Shown in pieces: positions 1 through 7,672 of a stretch of 8,209 nt of DNA (position 1 is the stretch's first letter; the number at the start of each line of letters is the position of its first letter). The position numbers and the translations under genes were made by a program. The stretch covers positions 1 through 8,209 of the forward strand of contig JAQGJI010000051.1 in assembly GCA_028290685.1 (NCBI GenBank). Reading direction: 5' to 3'. Source of the stretch: Devosia sp. GTDB taxonomy: Bacteria; Pseudomonadota; Alphaproteobacteria; Rhizobiales; Devosiaceae. The notes beneath the pieces were generated by a model that made no database searches, was not told the origin of the DNA, and was given only the letters and a program-made list of their open reading frames with translations.

Positions 1-498
1 CTCCTTGCCGAGATGCAGCCGTACCAGGGCGGCGGCGAAATGATCGACACGGTCAGCATGGATGGTGTTACCTACAACGCCCCGCCCCATCGCTTCGAAG
101 CCGGCACTCCGCCGATCGTCCAGGCGATTGGTCTGGGCCGGGCGCTTGAATATATGACTGACCTCGGGCGCGACGCCATCGAAGCGCACGAGCGCGCCGT
201 TGCTGATTATGCGCGGGAAAAGCTCACCCGCGTCAATTCCCTGCGCATGATCGGCACGGCGGAAGGCAAGGGCGGCATCTTCTCGTTCGAGATCGGGGGC
301 GCCCACGCCCATGACGTGGCGACCATTCTGGATCGTTACGGCATCGCCGTGCGCGCCGGTACCCATTGCGCTCAGCCGCTGCTCAAACGTTTCGGCGTTA
401 CCTCTACCTGCCGCGCCTCCTTCGCCCTATATAATGGGCTGGACGACGTCGACGCGCTGGTGGACGGCATTGAACGCGCCCAGAAATTTTTCGCCTAG
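1..498 (+). CDS. sufS: Cysteine desulfurase SufS, C-terminal part (5' end outside the window)
   Basis: PLP-dependent group II cysteine desulfurase, which takes sulfur from L-cysteine as an enzyme persulfide and feeds it to the cytosolic SUF cluster-building machinery. The reading frame is open from base 1 and ends at TAG 496-498, so 165 C-terminal residues are visible of a protein that is normally about 400-415. Visible family marks are GGGEMI near the left edge, FEAGTPP, and the active-site loop RAGTHCAQPLL. The catalytic persulfide cysteine is codon TGC at 367-369. The CRASFALYN segment downstream carries the conserved substrate-binding arginine. The HCAQP loop fits SufS rather than IscS. 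The first ATG in the window (13) is an internal methionine, not the start. sufT begins 13 bases after the stop, so the two are surely co-transcribed. No promoter is in view. Confidence 0.95.
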   Translation, partial: LLAEMQPYQGGGEMIDTVSMDGVTYNAPPHRFEAGTPPIVQAIGLGRALEYMTDLGRDAIEAHERAVADYAREKLTRVNSLRMIGTAEGKGGIFSFEIGGAHAHDVATILDRYGIAVRAGTHCAQPLLKRFGVTSTCRASFALYNGLDDVDALVDGIERAQKFFA

Positions 499-511
499 AA
501 GCGAGGACCAG

Positions 512-907
512 ATGACCGACGAACCTGAAATCGCGCCCGCCCCGACTATCCCAGAGCCGCGCATTACGCCAAACGTGTCGGGCGAATTGCCCCAGGCAGA
601 AGTCGAGCGCATCACGACCGACCTCATCGGCGCGCTCAAGACCGTCTATGATCCCGAGATCCCGGTCGACATCTACGAACTCGGCCTGATCTACAAGGTT
701 GATCTGGATGACAACCGTAACCTCAGCATCGACATGACCTTGACTGCGCCCGGCTGCCCGGTGGCCGGCGAGATGCCCGGCTGGGTCGAGAACGCCGCGC
801 GTGGCGTCGAAGGCATTCAGGACGTGACGGTCAACATGGTGTTTGACCCTCCATGGGACGCATCGCGCATGAGCGAGGAAGCTCAGGTCGCGTTGAACTG
901 GTGGTAA
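512..907 (+). CDS. sufT: SUF system Fe-S assembly protein SufT (DUF59/MIP18 family)
   Basis: Small DUF59/MIP18-family protein of 131 residues, an accessory factor for iron-sulfur protein maturation usually coded within suf operons. The N-terminal 28 residues are rich in Pro, Glu and Ala and look disordered. The DUF59 core runs from about residue 30 to 115. It contains DPEIPVDIYELGLIY (47-61) and TAPGCP (78-83), where Cys82 is the conserved family cysteine thought to take part in cluster chemistry. The C-terminus is Trp-rich (FDPPWD, then NWW). I chose ATG 512 because GAGGA at 503-507 lies four bases upstream and the frame upstream overlaps sufS. The molecular role of SufT is less settled than that of SufS or SufA. 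The family call is secure; the symbol rests on suf context. Confidence 0.92.
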   Translation: MTDEPEIAPAPTIPEPRITPNVSGELPQAEVERITTDLIGALKTVYDPEIPVDIYELGLIYKVDLDDNRNLSIDMTLTAPGCPVAGEMPGWVENAARGVEGIQDVTVNMVFDPPWDASRMSEEAQVALNWW

Positions 908-960
908 TCGCAACCGTTTTGCCTTATATATCGTGATAAGCCGATGAACGAGGTATCTCC

Positions 961-1341
961 ATGGCCTTCAAGATCATGTCCCTGACCGATGCGGCCGCCG
1001 AGCGCATCACCGAGATTATCGAGGACTCCGACAAGCCGGTGATCGGTTTGCGCGTCGGCATCAAGAACGCCGGCTGCGCGGGGGTATCCTATACGATGGA
1101 CTACGTGTCCGAGGCGGTGAAGGGCGATGACCACGTCACCGACAAAGGCGTTGATGTGTGGATTGACCCCAAGGCCACCATGTACCTGCTCGGTACGGTT
1201 ATGGATTTCGAACAAGCCAAGATGAGTTCAGGCTTCACCTTCAAAAATCCCAACCAGACTGGTGCCTGCGGCTGTGGTGAAAGCATAACGCTCAAGCCAG
1301 CCGACCTGAAGGCCATTGCCGAGGCCCGCGCTATCGCCTGA
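961..1341 (+). CDS. sufA: Iron-sulfur cluster carrier SufA (A-type, HesB/IscA family)
   Basis: A-type carrier of 126 residues, the normal family length, that receives a cluster from the SufBCD scaffold and passes it to apo-proteins. The HesB-like fold is marked by GIKNAGCAGVSY (33-44) and the C-terminal CGCGES (103-108). The three cluster-ligating cysteines are Cys39, Cys103 and Cys105. The ATG start follows GAGG at 950-953 with a spacing of seven bases. It lies 53 bases after sufT. That gap holds a TTATATATCGTGATAA stretch that could include a -10-like sequence, but I see no matching -35, so an operon is the simpler reading. SufA and IscA/ErpA are hard to separate by sequence alone; the neighbours sufS and sufT favour SufA. 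Confidence 0.92.
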   Translation: MAFKIMSLTDAAAERITEIIEDSDKPVIGLRVGIKNAGCAGVSYTMDYVSEAVKGDDHVTDKGVDVWIDPKATMYLLGTVMDFEQAKMSSGFTFKNPNQTGACGCGESITLKPADLKAIAEARAIA

Positions 1342-1374
1342 AGGTGTTGCGTGCGTAGACCGTTTCGCCTATGG

Positions 1375-1396
1375 GGCAGGGGCTTTCCCTTCTGCC
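1375..1396 (+). other. Hairpin in the sufA-aroA spacer
   Basis: The spacer between sufA and aroA contains an eight-pair stem: GGCAGGGG against CCTTCTGCC-type bases, with two G-T wobbles and a six-base loop at 1383-1388. No T-run follows, so it is not a convincing terminator. It ends 12 bases before the aroA ATG and could modulate translation or mark an RNA processing site. This is inference only. Confidence 0.3.
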
Positions 1397-1408
1397 ACGA
1401 GTAGTTCC

Positions 1409-2686
1409 ATGACCGCCCTGCCTGCGGCCCTCACCATTGTCTCCCCGTCCCATCCGCTGGTCGGGCGCGTATCGCCTCCGGGCAGTAAATCGATCACCAA
1501 CCGGGCCTTGCTCCTGGCTGCCTTGGCAAATGGAACCAGCCATCTCACTGGCGCTCTGAAGAGCAAGGACACGACCCTGATGGCCGCAGCACTGCGGCGG
1601 ATGGGCGTCACCATCGAGGAACCTGACGCAACCAGCTTCAAGGTCAGCAGTTCTGGGCGCCTCCAGCGCCCATCGGACCCGCTTTTCCTCGGCAATGCCG
1701 GGACTGCCACCCGGTTCCTCACCGCCGCAGTCGCAACGGTCGAAGGCGAGGTGATCGTCGATGGCGACGAAGAAATGCGTCTGCGGCCCATCGGCCCGCT
1801 GGTTGCAGCCTTGCGGTCCCTCGGCATCGACGCCTCCAGCCCCACCAATTGCCCCCCGGTCACGGTTCGAGGACGAGGCAGTTTTGGCTCCGGTCGCGTC
1901 GAGATCGATGCTGGCTTGTCGAGCCAATATGTTTCCGCTCTGCTGATGGCTGCGCCCTTGGGCGACGGACCCATTGAAATAGCTCTGGCCGGTAGCGACA
2001 TCGGCGCGCGCGGTTATGTCGACCTTACCCTTGCAGCCATGCGCAGCTTCGGCGCTACAGTGGAGCAAATTGATCTAGGCAGTTGGCTGGTGCAACCCAC
2101 CGGCTATACCGCCAGTGATCTGGCCATCGAGCCCGATGCGTCCGCCGCTACCTATCTATGGGCTGCGCAGGCTCTAACCGATGGCCGGATCGACCTCGGT
2201 GTCGCACCTGCGGATTTTACCCAGCCTGACGCTGCGGCCCATGCCGTGATTGCAAAGTTCCCCAATATGCCGGCCGTCATCGACGGATCGCAAATGCAGG
2301 ATGCCGTGCCCACTCTGGCTGTTTTGGCCGCATTCAACAACACGCCGGTCCGGTTTGTCGGCATTACCAACTTGCGCGTCAAGGAAACCGATCGAATAAG
2401 GGCGGTAGCGACGGAACTCTCCCGTATCGTTCCCGGTCTTGGCACCGAAGAGGGCGATGATCTGATCGTAGCGTCCGACCCCGAGCTTGGGCGCAAGCTT
2501 GCTGGCCGGACCACCCTGACGCGAATCGAGACCTATCATGATCATCGCATAGCAATGAGCTTTGCTCTGGCGGGCCTTAGACTAGCGGGTATCACTATTC
2601 TCGATCCGGCCTGCGCTGGCAAAACCTATCCGCAGTACTGGGCGATGCTGGAGGGGTTGGGCGTAGTGCTTACGCCTGCGCGTTAA
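1409..2686 (+). CDS. aroA: 3-phosphoshikimate 1-carboxyvinyltransferase (EPSP synthase)
   Basis: Sixth step of the shikimate pathway: condenses shikimate 3-phosphate with phosphoenolpyruvate to give EPSP, leading to chorismate and aromatic amino acids. Cytosolic two-domain enzyme of 425 residues, close to the E. coli length (427). Visible active-site motifs are PGSKSITNR (24-32, Lys27/Ser28/Arg32), LFLGNAGTATR (92-102), SSQY (171-174), the catalytic Asp298 in QDAVPT, RVKETDR with Glu326 and Arg329 (323-329), HDHRIAMSF (377-385) and CAGKTYP with Lys405 (402-408). ATG 1409 is the first ATG in frame. An earlier in-frame TTG at 1316 would add 31 residues unlike the family and overlap sufA. The ribosome binding site is weak. 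Phe103 stands where the E. coli enzyme has Pro101, next to the glyphosate-contact glycine, which is kept (Gly98). It overlaps the cyclase gene by four bases at its 3' end. Confidence 0.95.
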   Translation: MTALPAALTIVSPSHPLVGRVSPPGSKSITNRALLLAALANGTSHLTGALKSKDTTLMAAALRRMGVTIEEPDATSFKVSSSGRLQRPSDPLFLGNAGTATRFLTAAVATVEGEVIVDGDEEMRLRPIGPLVAALRSLGIDASSPTNCPPVTVRGRGSFGSGRVEIDAGLSSQYVSALLMAAPLGDGPIEIALAGSDIGARGYVDLTLAAMRSFGATVEQIDLGSWLVQPTGYTASDLAIEPDASAATYLWAAQALTDGRIDLGVAPADFTQPDAAAHAVIAKFPNMPAVIDGSQMQDAVPTLAVLAAFNNTPVRFVGITNLRVKETDRIRAVATELSRIVPGLGTEEGDDLIVASDPELGRKLAGRTTLTRIETYHDHRIAMSFALAGLRLAGITILDPACAGKTYPQYWAMLEGLGVVLTPAR

Positions 2687-3750
2687 GCTGCCGATACGTC
2701 GGCAGTGATTTTTGCCAACACCTGGGACAGCTCATCTTCGCTCACGACCCGGTTGCGGCCGGCATGCTTGGCGCCGTAAAGGCAGCGGTCGGCTCGTTCG
2801 ATCAGTGAAGTGGCATTGTCTGTCTTCTGGAACATGGCAACACCAAACGATGCTGTGATGCGCCCCAACTTTTCGTTTGTTGAGCGCTTCAGCAATTCCT
2901 TGGCCTGTATCGCCCGGCGGACGTTTTCGGCCACTATGACGGCGCCCGCCAGGTCCGTCGACGGCAAGATGGCAACGAACTCTTCACCGCCATAGCGCGC
3001 CGCCAGATCCTTGCCCTTGATATTTGACTTCAGCGTCATAGCCACCAGGCGCAGCACCTGATCGCCCGTTTGATGACCATAAGTGTCATTGAAGCTCTTG
3101 AAGTGGTCGATATCGACGATCATCAGGCTAAGGGGCGTTTCGCCAACCTGGGCCTCGGCGATGGCCTGCGCCAGACCCTCATCGAAGCTCTTGCGGTTGG
3201 CAATTTTGGTTAAGGGATCGAGCATGGATTCACGGCGCACGTCGTCTAGATCCCGCTGCAATCCGGCAATATCCTCCCGCGACGCATGCAGCTTTTGCTC
3301 CAGCGACCAGTTGGTTTCCTGCATGCTGCGGGTCTCGACCAGCAATTGCTCGGCCAGAGCCTTTATGGATGTCATCGAAATTTCACCGCCCAGAACGCCG
3401 GTCGCCGCTTGCAGAGAGCCGGAATAGATGTGGGCAGTTGTCATTGCCAAGTCGATTGCTTCATGCACAGCCTGGATACGCGCGTGCATGCGCTCCGACA
3501 CTTCTGTCATGCGGTCGCTGACGTGGGACTTCAGGAACTCATTGTAGAGCGTCTCGGCAAGATCAGAGCTTGGCGTTTCGCCGTTGCGGAAGATGGTGTT
3601 GATGCGGGCATTCAGGCTTGGGTTCACCCCGGTCGAGTAAGTATAGAGCAGTTCGTAAAATTGCGGGTAGGGTGGAATGCCGCTACGCTTCAACAGATCA
3701 AATGCTGAATTGGCATAGCCAAGCGCTCGTTTGAATTCCTGCTCCGACAC
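2683..3750 (-). CDS. GGDEF-domain diguanylate cyclase
   Basis: Predicted cytosolic diguanylate cyclase of 355 residues that makes the second messenger c-di-GMP from two GTP. Residues 1-120 form an N-terminal region with a NPSLNARINTI element (43-53) that I recognise as recurrent in front of alphaproteobacterial GGDEF domains but cannot name. A likely coiled coil at 125-175 follows, then the GGDEF domain at about 176-335. It has DPLTKIANRKSFD (178-190), metal-binding Asp213 in VDIDHFKSFND, an intact active loop YGGEEF (GGEEF 254-258) and the closing ITASFG (298-303). The inhibitory I-site is KGKD (245-248) rather than RxxD. No EAL domain or membrane segment is seen. The start is GTG 3750, since an in-frame stop lies at 3760-3762 and GAGGGA (3756-3761) sits five bases upstream. 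Its sensory input and target are unknown. Confidence 0.93.
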   Translation of the reverse strand: MSEQEFKRALGYANSAFDLLKRSGIPPYPQFYELLYTYSTGVNPSLNARINTIFRNGETPSSDLAETLYNEFLKSHVSDRMTEVSERMHARIQAVHEAIDLAMTTAHIYSGSLQAATGVLGGEISMTSIKALAEQLLVETRSMQETNWSLEQKLHASREDIAGLQRDLDDVRRESMLDPLTKIANRKSFDEGLAQAIAEAQVGETPLSLMIVDIDHFKSFNDTYGHQTGDQVLRLVAMTLKSNIKGKDLAARYGGEEFVAILPSTDLAGAVIVAENVRRAIQAKELLKRSTNEKLGRITASFGVAMFQKTDNATSLIERADRCLYGAKHAGRNRVVSEDELSQVLAKITADVSAA

Positions 3751-3895
3751 TTGCTTCCCTCATGCGCCGCTACTTCAAAGTCGCCGCGTTTTGCCCCGCA
3801 CGACCTGAATATTGCCAACTATTACCGTTCTACCGTTAACAATACCACCGATGACTTGTGTGAAACGAAGGGGCATAAAGAGCTTCGGTCAATGT
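3751..3895 (-). promoter_or_regulatory. Helicase-cyclase intergenic region with tandem TACCGTT repeats
   Basis: This 145-base gap must hold the 3' end of the helicase transcript and any promoter for the cyclase. Two direct TACCGTT copies lie at 3823-3829 and 3831-3837 with an eight-base period, followed by TTAAC. A small CGAAG/CTTCG stem (3866-3870 with 3883-3887) follows the helicase stop on the minus strand and is trailed by TTT, at best a weak terminator. A CAATAT at 3810-3815 on the minus strand could be a -10 box, but no good -35 matches it. No ORF here looks coding. Confidence 0.35.
3756..3761 (-). promoter_or_regulatory. Ribosome binding site fixing the GTG start of the diguanylate cyclase
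   Basis: On the minus strand GAGGGA lies five bases before GTG 3750. An in-frame TGA (3760-3762) overlaps it, so no longer protein is possible. An ATG at 3763 is out of frame. Confidence 0.75.
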
Positions 3896-5338
<1,443 letters not shown>

Positions 5339-5412
5339 ATCGTGTAATCCAATGTGTAGGACAGCCGGGGCCAGTTCCGGTTCGACCTATTCGAACGGTG
5401 CACCGGGATCGT

Positions 5413-5456
5413 CAGTTGTGAGCAAAAGCCAGCTACGCGAACGCGCTCACAAACTG
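5413..5456 (-). other. Strong inverted repeat in the helicase leader
   Basis: CAGTTGTGAGC at 5413-5423 pairs with GCTCACAAACTG at 5445-5456, giving eleven base pairs with one bulged A and a 21-base loop that holds a further CGCG-AA-CGCG stem. No T-run follows on either strand, which argues against a terminator and for a structured leader or small RNA. Confidence 0.5.
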
Positions 5457-5580
5457 GAGCGGCCACCTGACGGGATGCACAAGTGCAGAAACGACGGAAT
5501 GGCCCTGGAGCACCTGCAGCAATGGCGGACTGTGTAGCAAGGAAGCCAGCCGTCCTGCCAGAGATGCTCCAGCGGCGCGG

Positions 5581-5608
5581 ACCATAACGCAAAGACCTTA
5601 TCTGTCAA
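5581..5608 (-). promoter_or_regulatory. Candidate sigma-70 type promoter of the helicase gene
   Basis: On the minus strand a perfect TTGACA -35 box (5603-5608) is followed after 16 bases by TATGGT (5581-5586) as a -10 box. Transcription would start near 5574, leaving a leader of roughly 235 bases before TTG 5338. It lies 42 or more bases past the parE stop, so the helicase can be transcribed independently of parE. Confidence 0.5.
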
Positions 5609-5650
5609 CGGTCTTGGCGCGTTTAGGCTTAATTGGGCGCCACCAAGTCA

Positions 5651-7672
5651 TCATATATCAAGGTCTGTGACGAAGGCGGCATTTTCCTGGATAAAATCGA
5701 AACGTGCTTCCGGCTTGGTTCCCATCAGTCTGTCGACGCTGATGCGCGTGGCGTCCAGATCGTCGCGTATTTTCACCTGCAGCAGCGTTCGAGACTTGGG
5801 CGACATCGTGGTTTCACGCAGGTGAGCGAACGGCATTTCACCCAAACCCTTGAACCGCGTCATGTCCACCTTGCCTTTGCCGGTGAATTCAGTCGCCAGC
5901 AGCTCGTCCTTGTGGGCGTCATCGCGTGCATAAAGCGTCTTGCCGCCCTGCGTAATGCGATAAAGCGGGGGCAGGGCCAGATATAGATGGCCCCCGTCGA
6001 TGAGCTTTGGCATCTCCTGAAAGAAGAACGTCATCAGCAGCGAGGCGATATGAGCACCGTCGACGTCAGCATCGGTCATGATGATGATCTTGTCGTACCG
6101 TAGATCATCCTCCCGATAGCGCTCGCGCGTGCCGCATCCCAGTGCCTGGATCAGGTCGGAAATCAGCTGGCTGGCCTGCATTTTTTCCCGGCTTGCGCCA
6201 GCAACGTTCAATATTTTTCCGCGCAGCGGGAGCACGGCCTGGCTTTGCCTGTTGCGGGCCTGCTTCGCGCTGCCGCCCGCGGAGTCCCCTTCCACGATAA
6301 ACAGTTCCGCGCCTTGCGCCGCAGTCTGCGTGCAATCGGCCAGCTTGCCGGGCAGGCGCAGCTTGCGCGTGGCGCTCGCCCGATCGATTTCCTTTTCCTT
6401 GCGCCGGCGCAGGCGCTCCTCGGCGCGCTCCACCGCCCAGTCCATAAGCTTGCCGGCCTGGTTGGGAGAGGCTGCCAGCCAATGGTCGAACGCATCGCGC
6501 AAAGCGGTGTCAACAATCCGCGTTGCCTCACCCGAGGCCAGCTTGTCCTTGGTCTGGCCAACGAATTCAGGCTCACGCACAAAGACCGACAGCATGGCGC
6601 TGCAATGGGCAAGGACGTCCTCGGCCGTCAGGATGGCCGCGGCCTTGTTTTTGGTGAGCTCGGCATAGTTCTTGAGACCCCGCAGCAAAGCCAGGCGCAA
6701 ACCTGCTTCGTGCGTGCCGCCATCGGGGGTGGGCACGGTGTTGCAATAGGAAGAGACCCCGCCATCACCGAGCGTCCATGCGACTGCCCACTCGACCGCG
6801 CCATGCGTGCCAGGCTTGCCATGGGTGCCGGCGAAAAGCTCGTCGACGATGCGGGTTTCGCCCTCGATCCGGGCGGCCATGAAATCCCGAAGGCCATCGG
6901 GATAGTGGAACACCGCTTTTGCCGGTGCATCGTCGCTGGCCAGGGTCTCGTCGCAGCTCCAGCGCAACTCGACACCGCCGAACAGATAGGCCTTGGCCCG
7001 CGTCATGCGGAACAAACGAGCGGCGGAGAAATGTGCTGTATCGCCAAAGATTTGCGCGTCCGGATGGAAGCGCATCATGGTGCCGCGGCGGTTGTTCACC
7101 CGTCCGATAACTTCCACTTTGCTGGTAGGGAGCCCGCGTGAATAGCTTTGGCGATAAAGCATCTGGTCACGGGCGACTTCCACGACCAGATCGTCGGACA
7201 GGGCATTGACCACGGACACGCCAACACCATGCAGTCCGCCGGAGGTCTCGTAGGCCTTGGAGTCGAACTTGCCGCCGGCGTGCAGCTTGGTCAATACCAG
7301 CTCAAGCGTTGATAATTCAGGGTTTTTCGGGTGTGGTTCGACCGGGATACCGCGGCCGTTGTCGGTTACGGTGACATAGCCGTCAGCGCCCACATGCACC
7401 TCGATCCGGGTGGCATGGCCGGCAATGGCCTCGTCCATTGAATTGTCGATCACCTCGGCAAAAAGGTGGTGCAGCGCGTTGGCGTCGGTGCCCCCGATAT
7501 ACATGCCAGGACGGCGGCGAACGGGCTCAAGTCCTTCCAGAACCTCGATATCTGCCGCCGAATAGGACCCCGGAACGCTTGCTGGCCGGAGAGCTGATTT
7601 TGCGGTCTGTGCCTTGAGGCGCTGGGGCTCGGCACTGATCGAGTCACCGAAAAGGTCTTCTGCTTGCGACAT
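5651..7672 (-). CDS. parE: DNA topoisomerase IV subunit B (ParE)
   Basis: ATPase subunit of topoisomerase IV, which with ParC decatenates daughter chromosomes and relaxes supercoils. 673 residues, normal for alphaproteobacterial ParE and without the GyrB-type insertion. Residues 1-35 are a variable lead. The GHKL ATPase domain follows, with EVIDNSMDEA (73-82, catalytic Glu73 and Asn77), DNGRGIP (104-110) and GGLHGVGVSVVNAL (145-158). Next come the transducer domain (about 250-430) and TOPRIM with EGDSAGG (461-467), PLRGKILN (482-489) and DADVDG (534-539). The C-terminal end is RFKGLGEM (606-613) and RFDFIQENAAFVTDLDI (657-673). The RFKGLGEM plus FIQENA ending fits ParE better than GyrB. ATG 7672 follows a weak GGAA; a nearby ATG at 7676 is out of frame. 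parC is not in the window. Quinolone-related Asp463 in EGDSAGG is unchanged. Confidence 0.95.
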   Translation of the reverse strand: MSQAEDLFGDSISAEPQRLKAQTAKSALRPASVPGSYSAADIEVLEGLEPVRRRPGMYIGGTDANALHHLFAEVIDNSMDEAIAGHATRIEVHVGADGYVTVTDNGRGIPVEPHPKNPELSTLELVLTKLHAGGKFDSKAYETSGGLHGVGVSVVNALSDDLVVEVARDQMLYRQSYSRGLPTSKVEVIGRVNNRRGTMMRFHPDAQIFGDTAHFSAARLFRMTRAKAYLFGGVELRWSCDETLASDDAPAKAVFHYPDGLRDFMAARIEGETRIVDELFAGTHGKPGTHGAVEWAVAWTLGDGGVSSYCNTVPTPDGGTHEAGLRLALLRGLKNYAELTKNKAAAILTAEDVLAHCSAMLSVFVREPEFVGQTKDKLASGEATRIVDTALRDAFDHWLAASPNQAGKLMDWAVERAEERLRRRKEKEIDRASATRKLRLPGKLADCTQTAAQGAELFIVEGDSAGGSAKQARNRQSQAVLPLRGKILNVAGASREKMQASQLISDLIQALGCGTRERYREDDLRYDKIIIMTDADVDGAHIASLLMTFFFQEMPKLIDGGHLYLALPPLYRITQGGKTLYARDDAHKDELLATEFTGKGKVDMTRFKGLGEMPFAHLRETTMSPKSRTLLQVKIRDDLDATRISVDRLMGTKPEARFDFIQENAAFVTDLDI

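Larger units (their letters stand above)
5339..5650 (-). promoter_or_regulatory. parE-helicase intergenic region, likely long leader of the helicase mRNA
   Basis: 312 bases without a credible gene. Transcribed toward the helicase, it would give a leader of about 235 bases from the candidate promoter at 5581-5608. It contains an inverted repeat (5413-5423 with 5445-5456, one bulged A), a small CGCG-AA-CGCG stem in its loop, a TGCAC-AA-GTGCA palindrome at 5476-5487, and three mutually complementary heptamers: CTGGAGC at 5454-5460 and at 5505-5511, and GCTCCAG at 5566-5572. A minus-strand frame open over 5335-5592 starts with TTG, overlaps the promoter and resembles nothing, so it is not called. 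Confidence 0.5.

Noticed and set aside
404..913. A 169-codon minus-strand open frame opposite sufT
   Set aside because: Antisense to sufS and sufT, rich in Arg, Val and Asp without a recognisable motif.
1316..1408. Longer aroA using TTG 1316
   Set aside because: It would overlap sufA and add 31 residues unlike EPSP synthase N-termini. ATG 1409 gives the normal length.
1331..2068. A 245-codon minus-strand open frame opposite aroA
   Set aside because: Fully antisense to aroA, which is unambiguous. No ribosome binding site or motif supports it.
5615..5642. TGGCGC/GCGCCA inverted repeat after parE as a terminator
   Set aside because: Only six pairs with a 16-base loop, and no T-run follows on the minus strand.
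6245..7141. A 298-codon plus-strand open frame opposite parE
   Set aside because: It lies entirely antisense to parE, which has every ParE motif. The translation is rich in Arg, Gly and His with no family resemblance, as expected of a GC-rich shadow frame.
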